DNA of 64,000 bases from Streptomyces sp. NBC_01428. Lineage in GTDB: Bacteria; Actinomycetota; Actinomycetes; Streptomycetales; Streptomycetaceae. The notes below the pieces were generated by a model, which saw only the letters and a program-made list of their open reading frames with translations, searched no databases and was not told where the DNA came from. Each line of letters starts with the position of its first letter. The first letter of the stretch is position 1. The DNA lies in NCBI RefSeq assembly GCF_036231965.1, contig NZ_CP109499.1:4154001-4218000 (forward strand), written 5' to 3'. Below, in pieces: positions 24,079 through 32,439 of this stretch. A program made the position numbers and the translations under genes.

Positions 24079-25983
24079 CTACCCGGCGTAGATCGCCTCG
24101 ATCTCCCGGGCGAAGTCCCCCGCGATCGCCGCGCGCCGCAGCTTCATCGAGGGGGTGAGGTGACCCGCCGCCTCGGTGAAGTCGCGGGGCAGGACGGTGA
24201 AGCGGCGGATGGACTCCGGGCGGGAGACGAGCTTGTTCGCCTCGTCGACCGCCCGCTGGAGGATCGCGAGCAACTCCGGGTCGTCCATGATCAGTTCGGG
24301 TGGCACCCCGTGCTTGCCGTTCATCTGGCGCCAGTGCGTGATGCCCTCGGGGTCGAGTGTGATGAGGGCGGAGACGAACGGGCGGCGGTCGCCGACCACC
24401 ATGCACTGGGCGATCAGGGGGTGGGAGCGGAGCCAGTCCTCCAGCGGCGCCGGGGCGACGTTCTTGCCGCCCGCGGTGATCAGGATCTCCTTCTTGCGCC
24501 CGGTGATGGTGAGGTAACCGCCGTCGTCCAGTTCACCGATGTCCCCGGTCGCGAACCAGCCGTCCGGGGCCGCGTCGACGACACCGCCCGCGTTCGGGTC
24601 CCAGTAGCCGCGGAAGACCTGTTCGCCGCTCAGCAGGACCTCGCCGTCGGCCGCTATCCGCACCCGGGTACCGGGCAGCGGCCAACCGACCGTGCCCAGA
24701 CGGGGTTTGACCGGGGGCGTGACGGTCGCGGCGGCGGTCGTCTCCGTCAGGCCGTACCCCTCGAAGATCTCGATGCCGGCGCCCGCGTAGAAGGCGGCGA
24801 GGCGGCGGCCGAGCGGGGAACCGCCGCAGATGGCGTAACGGACCCGGCCGCCCAGCGCGTTGCGGATCCGGCGGTAGACAAGGGGGTCGTAGAGGGCGCG
24901 GGCGGTGCGCAGTCCCCGGCTCGGTCCGGGTCCGGTGCCGTGCTGCTTGGCCTCGACGGCCTCGCCGTACTTCTGGGCGATGCGGGCCGCGCGGTCGAAC
25001 GACGAGCCGCGGCCCATCCGCTCGGCCGTCGCGCGGCCGGTGTTGTAGACCTTCTCCAGGACGTACGGGATGGCCAGCAGGAACGTCGGCTTGAACGAGG
25101 CCAGGTCGGCGAGGAGTTCCTCGGTCTGGAGGCTCGGGGCGTGGCCGAGTTTCACCCGGGCGCGCATACAGGCGACGGCGACCATGCGGCCGAAGACGTG
25201 CGAGAGCGGGAGGAAGAGGAGGGTGGAGGCGGGGTCCTGGGTGCGGGACTTGAAGATCGGGTAGAGCAGTTCCACCGCGTTGTCGACCTCGGCGAAGAAG
25301 TTGCCGTGGGTCAGGGCGCAGCCCTTGGGCCGGCCGGTGGTGCCCGAGGTGTAGATCAGGGTGGCGAGCGTGTCGGGGCCCAGCACGCCGCGCCGGACGG
25401 CGACTTCCTGGTCGGTGACGTTGCGCCCGAGCTCCGCGAGGCGCTCCACGTGTCCCTTCTCGAAGACCCACATGTGCCGCAGGTCCGGGATGTGCTCGCG
25501 CTCGGGGCCGAGGGTCGCGGCCTGGGCCACGGACTCCACGGCGATGGCGACGGCTCCGGAGTCCTGGAGGATCCAGCGGGTCTGGAAGACCGACGAGGTG
25601 GGGTAGATGGGCACGGTGACGAGCCCGGCGGCCCAGGCGGCGAAGTCGAGGAGCGTCCACTCGTACGTCGTGCGCGCCATGATGGCGATCCGGTCGCCCG
25701 GCATGAGCCCTTCGGCGATCAGTCCCTTGGCGACGGCCAGCACCTGGTCGGCGTACTCGGCGGCGGTCACGTCGGTCCAGCGGTCGCCGTCGGGTGTCTT
25801 CCGGCTGAGGACCGGCTCGTGCGGTGCGGCCGCCGCGTTGTCGAAGGGGATGTCGGCGAGGGAGCCGTGCGTCACCTGCCCCACGAGCGGCGGTACCGCG
25901 ACCTCGCGCACGACTCCGTCGAACCGCCTGATCTCGGGTTCCCGCAGAGGTGGGGCGGCGTCGTGGGCGTACGTGCTGGACAC
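24079..25983 (-). CDS. Long-chain fatty-acid-CoA ligase, FadD15 type
   Basis: This 634-residue adenylate-forming enzyme activates fatty acids to acyl-CoA. It has the AMP-binding signature LIYTSGTTGRPKGCALTHGN, the A5 motif GYGLTETTAAATV, the A7 motif WFATGDIGELDDGGYLTITGR and a C-terminal KKEILITAGGKNVAPAP. The GTG at 25981-25983 is preferred because AAGGAG lies at the right distance and the frame upstream is Arg/Pro-rich. The stop lies 3 bp from the convergent DUF397 gene. A TetR-like half-conserved site lies 195 bp upstream of the start. Confidence 0.9.
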   Translation of the reverse strand: MSSTYAHDAAPPLREPEIRRFDGVVREVAVPPLVGQVTHGSLADIPFDNAAAAPHEPVLSRKTPDGDRWTDVTAAEYADQVLAVAKGLIAEGLMPGDRIAIMARTTYEWTLLDFAAWAAGLVTVPIYPTSSVFQTRWILQDSGAVAIAVESVAQAATLGPEREHIPDLRHMWVFEKGHVERLAELGRNVTDQEVAVRRGVLGPDTLATLIYTSGTTGRPKGCALTHGNFFAEVDNAVELLYPIFKSRTQDPASTLLFLPLSHVFGRMVAVACMRARVKLGHAPSLQTEELLADLASFKPTFLLAIPYVLEKVYNTGRATAERMGRGSSFDRAARIAQKYGEAVEAKQHGTGPGPSRGLRTARALYDPLVYRRIRNALGGRVRYAICGGSPLGRRLAAFYAGAGIEIFEGYGLTETTAAATVTPPVKPRLGTVGWPLPGTRVRIAADGEVLLSGEQVFRGYWDPNAGGVVDAAPDGWFATGDIGELDDGGYLTITGRKKEILITAGGKNVAPAPLEDWLRSHPLIAQCMVVGDRRPFVSALITLDPEGITHWRQMNGKHGVPPELIMDDPELLAILQRAVDEANKLVSRPESIRRFTVLPRDFTEAAGHLTPSMKLRRAAIAGDFAREIEAIYAG

Positions 25984-26349
25984 AAGGCGGCTCCTTGTCG
26001 GCCGGGTGGCCGGGGCGGGTGCAAGGCGGGTGCGGGTGGGCTCGGAGGAGCGCGGGGCACGCCACCTCATACGGGCCTGGGGAGTGGGGGGTTCAGGGTC
26101 GGCAACCCGGTGAGACCGGGGATGCTACGGCGCCCGCGTGTGGGGTTTGTGGCGCTTTGGGGCGGGCGGGGTGCGAGTTACCGGGGGTAGCCGTGTGGGC
26201 GTGCATCGGTGTGCGGGCCACGTTTCGCGGGGGAGAGAGAGGCTCGTCGGTGGACGCCCCCTCGGGAGGGTGGGTGGACCAGGTTCCCCGGGACGCGGCC
26301 GACGGCGGGCGTCCCGTGCGCGCCGGCCGGCCGGGCCCCGGGACCGGCC
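25984..26349. other. 366-bp gap between ligase and thiolase genes
   Basis: No gene is seen. TTACCGGGGGTAG at 26178-26190 matches TTACC-N3-GGTAA, the shape of a palindrome in the fadA2/fabG4 intergenic region, with one mismatch. It is a candidate site through which the same regulator could control the ligase gene. A GC-rich imperfect hairpin near 26320-26345 may end the thiolase transcript. Confidence 0.4.
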
Positions 26350-27738
26350 TCAGCCGCGCTCCAGGATCGCCGTCACCCCCTGCCCTCCGGCGGCGCAGAC
26401 GGAGATCAGCCCGCGGCCGGGCGTGTTCCGCTCCGCGAGGAGCGTCGCCAGGGTCGCCACGATGCGGGCGCCGGTGGCGGCGAAGGGGTGGCCGGTGGCC
26501 AGCGAGGAGCCCGCCACGTTCAGGCGGGAGCGGTCCACCGTGCCGAGGCCGCGCTTCTCCCAGGCGGCGAGGGTGGCGAGCACCTGGGAGGCGAACGCCT
26601 CGTGTATCTCGACGAAGTCGAAGTCGGACAGGGCGAGTCCGGTCAGCTCCAGCATGCGCGGGACGGCGTACGCGGGTGCCATCAGGAGCCCGTCCTCGCC
26701 GCCCGCCACGTCCCCCTCGACGAAGTCGACGGCGGCGGTCTCGTACGCGGTCAGGTGGGCGAGGACGGGCAGCCCGCGCGCCGTCGCCCACGCGTCGCTC
26801 GCGAGCAGCACCACGGCGGCGCCGTCGGTGAGCGGCGTCGAGTTGCCCGCGGTCATCGTCGACTCGGGGGCGTCGAGGCCGAACACCGGCTTGAGCGTGG
26901 CGAGTTTCCCGACCGTCGAACCGGGCCGGAGGTTCTGGTCCCGGTCGAGACCGCGGAAGGGGACGACGAGATCGTCCAGCAGACCCCGGTCGTACGCCGC
27001 GGCGAGCCGCTGGTGACTGGTGGCGGCCAACTCGTCCTGCTCCTCGCGCCGCACACCCCAGGCGCGGGCGGTGACGGCGGCGTGCTCGCCCATCGACAGG
27101 CCCGTGCGCGGTTCGGCGTTGCGCGGGATGTCCGGCACGAGGTGGGCGGGGCGGACGCGGGCGAGGGCCTTGAGGCGGGCGCCGGGCGACTTCGCGCGGC
27201 GGACTTCGAGGAGGATGCGGCGCAGGGTGTCGTTCACGCCGAGGGGGGCGTCGCTGGCCGTGTCCGCGCCGCCCGCGACGGCCGACTCGGTCTGGCCGAG
27301 GGTGATCTTGTTGGCGGCGGCGATGACGGCCTGGAGGCCGGTGCCGCAGGCCTGCTGGATGTCGTACGCGGGGGTGCGGGCGTCGAGCTTCGAGCCGAGG
27401 ACCGTCTCGCGGGCGAGGTTGAAGTCGCGGCTGTGCTTGAGGACGGCGCCGGCCACCAACTCCCCGACCGCGCCCGGCTCGTCGAGCCCGTACCGCTCGG
27501 CCAGGCCGTCGACGGCGGCGGTCAGCATCTCCTGGTTGGAGGCGGTGGCGTAGGGGCCGTCGGACCGCGCGAAGGGGATCCGGGTCCCGCCGACGACGGC
27601 GACCGGGCGCGTCCGCGCGAGGCCGGGCCCCCGCGGCGCGGCGGACGCGGCCGTGTCAGCGCCGGACGCGGCGGTCGCCGCGCTCGCCGCGGTCGAGGCA
27701 GATGCCGTCTCGGCTCGCGTGTCGTCCCGCTCGCTCAT
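26350..27738 (-). CDS. Acetyl-CoA acyltransferase (thiolase), FadA2/FadI type
   Basis: This 462-residue thiolase carries out the last, cleaving step of beta-oxidation or the reverse condensation. The nucleophile cysteine is in DIQQACGTGLQ, the His in the VEIHEAFA motif, the GHP in SLATGHPFAATG, and the second cysteine in SVCAAGGQG. An Ala/Thr-rich extension of about 40 residues precedes the catalytic core (RPVAVVGGTRIPF); a later start is possible. Gene order thiolase, FabG4-like, MaoC-like equals the mycobacterial fadA2-fabG4-htdX set (from memory). It is divergent from the reductase gene and shares its control region. Confidence 0.9.
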   Translation of the reverse strand: MSERDDTRAETASASTAASAATAASGADTAASAAPRGPGLARTRPVAVVGGTRIPFARSDGPYATASNQEMLTAAVDGLAERYGLDEPGAVGELVAGAVLKHSRDFNLARETVLGSKLDARTPAYDIQQACGTGLQAVIAAANKITLGQTESAVAGGADTASDAPLGVNDTLRRILLEVRRAKSPGARLKALARVRPAHLVPDIPRNAEPRTGLSMGEHAAVTARAWGVRREEQDELAATSHQRLAAAYDRGLLDDLVVPFRGLDRDQNLRPGSTVGKLATLKPVFGLDAPESTMTAGNSTPLTDGAAVVLLASDAWATARGLPVLAHLTAYETAAVDFVEGDVAGGEDGLLMAPAYAVPRMLELTGLALSDFDFVEIHEAFASQVLATLAAWEKRGLGTVDRSRLNVAGSSLATGHPFAATGARIVATLATLLAERNTPGRGLISVCAAGGQGVTAILERG

Positions 27739-27803
27739 CCCTGGACCGCCTTCCGGAGAACGTGCTGTCTCATCTCGACCTGTCCCCTCGCCCTGACATA
27801 CCC

Positions 27804-27832
27804 TTACCCCAGGTAACCTTACTCTGGAGTAA
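27804..27832. promoter_or_regulatory. Two tandem palindromes, probable TetR operator
   Basis: TTACC-CCA-GGTAA (27804-27816) and TTACTC-TG-GAGTAA (27819-27832) lie side by side between the divergent thiolase and reductase genes. Their centres are 15.5 bp apart. Both have the dyad form bound by TetR dimers, and a TetR gene lies 3 kb away at 30789-31445. Binding here would block both promoters. Confidence 0.6.
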
Positions 27833-27859
27833 ATTAACGTCCGTATGGGGAGTTGGACA

Positions 27860-29185
27860 ATGGCCGACCGCTATCTGAGCTTCACCGGCACCGCGCCGGG
27901 CCGCTTCCTGACCCGTCGCCTCGGGCTGCCCCAGCCGACGGCTCTGCACCGCTGGTCGGCCGAACACCCCTCCTTCACCGGCGAGTTGCTCCACCTCAGC
28001 GCGGGCAAGTCTCCGCTGGACGGGCGGGACGGACTCGCCGCCGTCCTGGCCAGGACCGGGCTCGCGGTGCGCGCGCGGAGCGAACGGCCCGTCGCCGTCG
28101 TCCTCGACGCGACCGGTGTCACCGACATCGACACCCTCGCCGAGGTGCACGCCGCCCTGCACCCCGTCGTCCGGTCGGTCGCCCGCAGCGGCCGGGTCAT
28201 CGTGCTCGGCGCCCCCCTCGACACCGCCGACCACCATCAGGCTGCGGTCCAGCAGGCCCTGGAGGGCTTCGTACGCTCGCTCGGCAAGGAGATCGGGCGC
28301 GGCATCACGGTGACCCTGCTGCGGCTGACCGACGCGAACGCCGCCGAGTCGACGCTGCGGTTCCTCCTCTCCCCCAAGTCCGCCTACGTGAGCGGCCAGG
28401 TGATCGGGATCGGCGGCGGGGCGGAGGTGACCGCGCCCGCGGACTGGGCCCTCCCCCTCGCCGGGCGCACCGCGCTCGTCACCGGCGCGGCACGCGGCAT
28501 CGGCGAGGCGGTGGCGGCCACGCTGGCGCGGGACGGGGCCCGGGTGGTGTGCCTGGACGTGCCGGGTGCGGCGGTCGAACTCGAATCCGTCGCCGGGCGA
28601 CTGGGCGGAACCGCCCTCGCCCTCGACATCACCGCCCCCGACGCGGGAGCGCGGATCCTCGCCGCCCTGCCCTCCGAGGGGCTGGACGTCCTCGTCCACA
28701 ACGCGGGGATCACCCGCGACCGCCGCCTGGTCAACATGGCCGCGGAGCGCTGGAGTCCGGTGCTCGACGTGAACCTCGCGAGCGTGCTGCGCACCACGGA
28801 CGCGCTGCTCTCGGCGGGCGGCCTGCGGACCGGCGGCCGGATCGTCGCGACGGCCTCCATCGCCGGGCTCGCGGGGAACGCGGGCCAGACGAACTACGCC
28901 GCGAGCAAGGCCGGCGTCGCCGGACTCGTCCGCGCGCTGGCCCCGACCGCCGCGGCGGAACACGGGGTCACCGTGAACGCCGTGGCGCCGGGCTTCATCG
29001 AGACGAAGATGACGGCCGCCGTCCCGCTGTTCATCCGTGAGGCGGGCCGCCGGATGAACTCCCTCGGCCAGGGCGGTCTGCCCGTCGACGTCGCCGAGAC
29101 CACCGCCTGGCTCGCGCACCCCGCGTCCGGCGGCGTCAACGGCCAGGTCGTCCGGGTCTGCGGCCAGAGCCTGCTGGGGGCCTAG
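27860..29185 (+). CDS. fabG4: 3-oxoacyl reductase, FabG4-like
   Basis: This 441-residue short-chain dehydrogenase is nearly twice the length of classical FabG. An N-terminal flavodoxin-like half (about 1-200) precedes a complete Rossmann domain. TGAARGIG lies at about 208-215, the NAG motif in VLVHNAGI, and the catalytic Ser333, Tyr346 and Lys350 in TASIAG and YAASK. FabG4 of mycobacteria has this build and reduces 3-oxoacyl-CoA with NADH. The ATG at 27860 has GGGGAG 7 nt upstream; an ATG at 27845 is not well placed. It is followed by a hairpin element and the MaoC gene. Confidence 0.88.
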   Translation: MADRYLSFTGTAPGRFLTRRLGLPQPTALHRWSAEHPSFTGELLHLSAGKSPLDGRDGLAAVLARTGLAVRARSERPVAVVLDATGVTDIDTLAEVHAALHPVVRSVARSGRVIVLGAPLDTADHHQAAVQQALEGFVRSLGKEIGRGITVTLLRLTDANAAESTLRFLLSPKSAYVSGQVIGIGGGAEVTAPADWALPLAGRTALVTGAARGIGEAVAATLARDGARVVCLDVPGAAVELESVAGRLGGTALALDITAPDAGARILAALPSEGLDVLVHNAGITRDRRLVNMAAERWSPVLDVNLASVLRTTDALLSAGGLRTGGRIVATASIAGLAGNAGQTNYAASKAGVAGLVRALAPTAAAEHGVTVNAVAPGFIETKMTAAVPLFIREAGRRMNSLGQGGLPVDVAETTAWLAHPASGGVNGQVVRVCGQSLLGA

Positions 29186-29187
29186 GC

Positions 29188-29245
29188 GTGTCCGCAAAGT
29201 CTCGCCTGCCCGGCCTTCGGGCGGACGACGTGACTTTGCGGACAC
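29188..29245 (+). repeat. 58-bp inverted repeat between fabG4 and MaoC gene
   Basis: GTGTCCGCAAAGT (29188-29200) is repeated perfectly in reverse as ACTTTGCGGACAC (29233-29245). The 32 bases between can pair partly (GCCCG with CGGGC). It starts 2 bp after the fabG4 stop. It may be a terminator or attenuator, or a small mobile palindromic element. Confidence 0.65.
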
Positions 29246-29334
29246 CCCCTGGGACACGACCTGGGCCGTGTCCCGGAGCACCCCTCCCCCTCCGTCCACC
29301 GGCAGCCGCACCTCCCACCACCCCGGAGACTCCG

Positions 29335-30315
29335 ATGCGTACGCAGCCCTCCACCCGTCCCGAGCCCGCGACCCGGACCCTCGCCGCGCCGCCCTCCCTC
29401 GGCCCGCTGCTGGCGCGCGGAGCCCTGCTCTCCCCGTTCAAGCGCCCCCGCCCGGACGCTCCCGTCCCGGCCACCCGGCTCGTCCTGCCGGGCGTGCGGG
29501 TCGACCTCGCCCGCCTCGCCGCCTACGAGCGGGTGTGCGGGTTCGCGACCGGGCCGGACGTCCTGCCGGTCACCTATCCCCATGTGCTGGCCTTCCCGCT
29601 GGCCATGCGGATCATGGCGGGGCGGGACTTCCCGCTGCCGCTGCTCGGCCTGGTGCACACGTCGATCGGGATCACCCAGTACGAGGAACCGACCGCGACC
29701 GCGGCGTACGACCTCGCGGTGCGTGTCGAGGGCCTGGCACCGCACCGCCGGGGCACCGAGGCGACCGTACTGACCGAGGCGCGGGCCGACGGCCGGCTCG
29801 TGTGGGAGTCCAGGAGCACGTATCTGGCGCGGCACCGGGCGCACGGGGAGACGCCGGGGGACACGGCCCGGGAGCCGGCGCCCGACGGGTCGGGACCGCC
29901 CTCGCGGGAGGAGCCGGGAACAGTGCCGGACAAGGAGCCCCCGTCCCCGCCCGCGTCGGCCGAGTGGCGGCTCGCGCAGGACGTCGGCCGCCGCTACGGC
30001 GCGGTCTCCGGCGACCGCAACCCGATCCATCTGCACCCGCTGACGGCCCGCCTGTTCGGCTTCCCGCGCGCCATCGCGCACGGCATGTGGACCGTCGCCC
30101 GCTGCCTCGCCGCGTACGGCCCGCAGAGCGCCGTGGAGATACGGGCGGACTTCCGGGCGCCGGTCCTGCTCCCGGGCACGGTGACGTACGCCGCCCGGGG
30201 CCCCGCCTTCGAACTCCGCACCGGCGACCGCGTCCACCTCACCGGCGACGTACGTCCGCTGCCGCCGGGGACGAGGGCGAGCGGTGAGCCGGACACCGCG
30301 GCGCCGACCGGGTGA
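29335..30315 (+). CDS. MaoC-like enoyl-CoA hydratase, HtdX type
   Basis: This 326-residue two-hotdog protein hydrates 2-enoyl-CoA or dehydrates 3-hydroxyacyl-CoA. The C-terminal hotdog holds the hydratase 2 motif Y-G-A-V-S-G-D-R-N-P-I-H, with Asp and His as catalytic residues, then FPRAIAHGMW. A Pro/Gly/Glu-rich linker of about 50 residues separates it from the inactive N-terminal hotdog. The ATG at 29335 has CGGAGA upstream. It completes a set with the thiolase and reductase for chain shortening or elongation of acyl-CoA. Confidence 0.85.
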   Translation: MRTQPSTRPEPATRTLAAPPSLGPLLARGALLSPFKRPRPDAPVPATRLVLPGVRVDLARLAAYERVCGFATGPDVLPVTYPHVLAFPLAMRIMAGRDFPLPLLGLVHTSIGITQYEEPTATAAYDLAVRVEGLAPHRRGTEATVLTEARADGRLVWESRSTYLARHRAHGETPGDTAREPAPDGSGPPSREEPGTVPDKEPPSPPASAEWRLAQDVGRRYGAVSGDRNPIHLHPLTARLFGFPRAIAHGMWTVARCLAAYGPQSAVEIRADFRAPVLLPGTVTYAARGPAFELRTGDRVHLTGDVRPLPPGTRASGEPDTAAPTG

Positions 30316-30409
30316 CCGGGGAGGCGGCACGGCCGTGCGAGGCCCCGGTTCGCCCGCCCGGCGGGCAGACTGCCCGGGCCCGCCGCCCCCGCGACCTCCG
30401 GAGTCCGTC

Positions 30410-30751
30410 ATGCCCCGGCCCACCGACGGACCGGCCGAAGCGGCCGCCCACCTGGCCGTCTGCGACCACACCCACCTCTTCCCGGGCGCCCGCTGCCGCG
30501 TCCGGGGCCTCCCGGACCCCGGCGCCTTCGCCGCCGGCCCGGCGCCGGTCGAACTGGCGCTGCGCTTCTCCGACGACGTGGTCACGGAGGCCGAGGTGCG
30601 CACCACGGACCCGGCGGGCCCCGTACTCGCCGTCCCGGAGTACACCACCGGCGCCGGCACGACCGTCGCCGCCCGCACCTGGCTGATCCGGGAGTTCACC
30701 AGGACCGGCGACGAGGTCGAGCTGATCATCGGCGGCCACGCCTCGGCGTGA
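30410..30751 (+). CDS. Small hypothetical protein after MaoC gene
   Basis: This 113-residue protein has no signal peptide or membrane helix and is mostly beta-like, for example VELALRFSDDVVTEAEVRT and TWLIREFTRTGDEVELIIGG. The ATG at 30410 has CGGAG 8 nt before it. It lies 94 bp after the MaoC gene on the same strand and ends 37 bp before the convergent TetR gene. No family is recognised. Confidence 0.5.
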   Translation: MPRPTDGPAEAAAHLAVCDHTHLFPGARCRVRGLPDPGAFAAGPAPVELALRFSDDVVTEAEVRTTDPAGPVLAVPEYTTGAGTTVAARTWLIREFTRTGDEVELIIGGHASA

Positions 30752-30788
30752 GCGTCACCCCGGGCGGGCGAGACCGTGCGGACAGGAC

Positions 30789-31445
30789 CTAGGACTGCCC
30801 GGACGCCTGCGGCGGGATCCACGGCCGGTCGCGCATGAGGTCGCCGAGGCCCGCCCAGGCGAAGTTCATCAGCGTGGTGGCGGCCTGCCGGGCGGAGACG
30901 CCCGGCGTGACGTTGGCCCAGGCGGCGAGCGACTCGGCGGCGCCGACCAGGGCCTCGGCCAGTCCGGCGACCTCCCGTTCGGGCAGCGAGGGGTCGCGGT
31001 GCGCCTCACGGGCGGCGTCGACGATCAACTCCGTGACGAACAGGACGAGTTCCTCGCGCATCGCGGACACCTCGGCCGCGAAGGGTTCACCGTGCGTACG
31101 GGCCTGGAGATGCAGGACCGCCCATCCGTCGGGATGTTCGGCGGTGTGCGTGAAGAACGCCCCGAGGCCTTCCCAGAGTTGGCGGTCGGCGGGCAGTCCC
31201 TGGCGGACACCGGCACGGACGGCGGCGGTCAGCGCCTTGGCCTCACGCCGGATGCACGCGGTGAACAGGTCTTCCTTGGAGTTCAGGTACAGGTACACCA
31301 ACGGCTTGGACACGCCCGCGAGTTCGGCGATCTCGTCCATCGACGCGGCCCGGTAGCCGCGCTGCCCGAAGGTCCGTACGGCGGCGTCCAGCATCTGCTG
31401 TTCGCGTACCGCGCGCGGCATCCGCTTGCTCTTCACAGCACCCAT
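30789..31445 (-). CDS. TetR-family transcriptional regulator
   Basis: This 218-residue regulator has the N-terminal TetR helix-turn-helix (MLDAAVRTFGQRGYRAASMDEIAELAGVSKPLVYLYLNSKEDLF, residues 18-61) and an all-helical ligand domain. The length is typical. It is the nearest TetR gene to the fatty-acyl genes and the best candidate to bind the two palindromes at 27804-27832, with acyl-CoA as a possible ligand (inference). I see no copy of that palindrome before its own start. Confidence 0.9.
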   Translation of the reverse strand: MGAVKSKRMPRAVREQQMLDAAVRTFGQRGYRAASMDEIAELAGVSKPLVYLYLNSKEDLFTACIRREAKALTAAVRAGVRQGLPADRQLWEGLGAFFTHTAEHPDGWAVLHLQARTHGEPFAAEVSAMREELVLFVTELIVDAAREAHRDPSLPEREVAGLAEALVGAAESLAAWANVTPGVSARQAATTLMNFAWAGLGDLMRDRPWIPPQASGQS

Positions 31446-31505
31446 GCGGGCAAGCGTACGATCCGCCGCGCCCCCGGCCGGGCACGCGGCGCTGTCGGGC
31501 GGGGG

Positions 31506-31811
31506 TCAGGAGGTCTGGCTGCGGGCGCCGGGAGAGGCCTCGTCGAGGGCCTCGTCCTCCTGGCTGCGGTTGCGGTCCAGGTTGGCCCTGGCGCGGTCCA
31601 CGCGCGCGACGACCTGCGCCGAGGCACGGTCGCGCTCGCCGCGCAGGACGACGAAACTGATCGGCGCGGAGATCACCAGGGCGAGCAGGACGACCCACAT
31701 GTAGTTGGAGTCGCCGAGGCCGCGGGGGGCGATGCCCGAGTAGACGAGGCCCCAGACGACCACGAGGCAGCCCACGAAGATACCGAGGCGCATCAGTGTG
31801 TAGCGGAACAT
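31506..31811 (-). CDS. Small membrane protein, DUF4229 type
   Basis: This 101-residue protein has two membrane helices (LGIFVGCLVVVWGLVYSGI and MWVVLLALVISAPISFVVL). An RGERDRASAQVVARVDRARA segment and an acidic tail follow. This pattern matches the DUF4229 family of actinobacterial membrane proteins. Function unknown. It lies downstream of the GNAT gene on the same strand, 93 bp away. Confidence 0.75.
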   Translation of the reverse strand: MFRYTLMRLGIFVGCLVVVWGLVYSGIAPRGLGDSNYMWVVLLALVISAPISFVVLRGERDRASAQVVARVDRARANLDRNRSQEDEALDEASPGARSQTS

Positions 31812-31904
31812 CTCAATCCACTCTTCCCGTTCCGAACGTTCCCAAAGACCACCGTCCAGTGAAGCACGCCAGGAGGTCGATCTTGCAGGGGGGTCGATCG
31901 GCCC

Positions 31905-32438
31905 TCAGCCGCGCAGACCGAGGGACAGCAGCATGGTGATGTCGTCGCGGTCCTCGCCGGGCGCGACCCGGATCGCGCCGGGCACCCGGCCGACCTCCTT
32001 GTAGCCGCAGGACGCGTAGAAGCGCTCCAGGCCCTCGCCGCCCCGGCAGGTCAGCCGGATCGCCTCGACGCCGTCGAGCGAGCCCGCCGCCTCCTCGGCC
32101 GCGGCGAGCAGGTCCCGGCCGTACCCCCGGCCCTGGTGGCGGGGGTGCACCATCACGGTGTAGAGCCACACCCAGTGCCGCATCAGCCGGTGGGTGTTGT
32201 GCGTGAGGAAGGCGGTCGCGGCGACCTCGCCGTCCTCGTCCCGGCCGACCAGCAGTCGGGTGCGGCCCTCGGCCATGGCGACGAAGTGCTTCACGAGTTC
32301 CGGCCGCACGTCCGCGGCGGTCACCGACGGTACGAAGCCGACGGAGCCGCCCGCGTTCGAGACGTCCGCCCAGAGGGCGACCACCCCGTCCCGCAGGACA
32401 GGGGTGACCGCCGGGTCCAGCTCGAAGCGCAGCGCCAC
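31905..32438 (-). CDS. GNAT-family N-acetyltransferase
   Basis: This 177-residue protein has the acetyl-CoA-binding motif A, MVHPRHQGRGYGRDLLAAAEEAA, and the ARFYASCGYKEVG-like motif B (RFYASCGYKEV). The substrate cannot be named. Its GTG start lies 1 bp after the mqnE stop, so it is translated from the menaquinone transcript, but no link to that pathway is evident. Confidence 0.88.
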   Translation of the reverse strand: MALRFELDPAVTPVLRDGVVALWADVSNAGGSVGFVPSVTAADVRPELVKHFVAMAEGRTRLLVGRDEDGEVAATAFLTHNTHRLMRHWVWLYTVMVHPRHQGRGYGRDLLAAAEEAAGSLDGVEAIRLTCRGGEGLERFYASCGYKEVGRVPGAIRVAPGEDRDDITMLLSLGLRG

Positions 32439-32439
32439 G

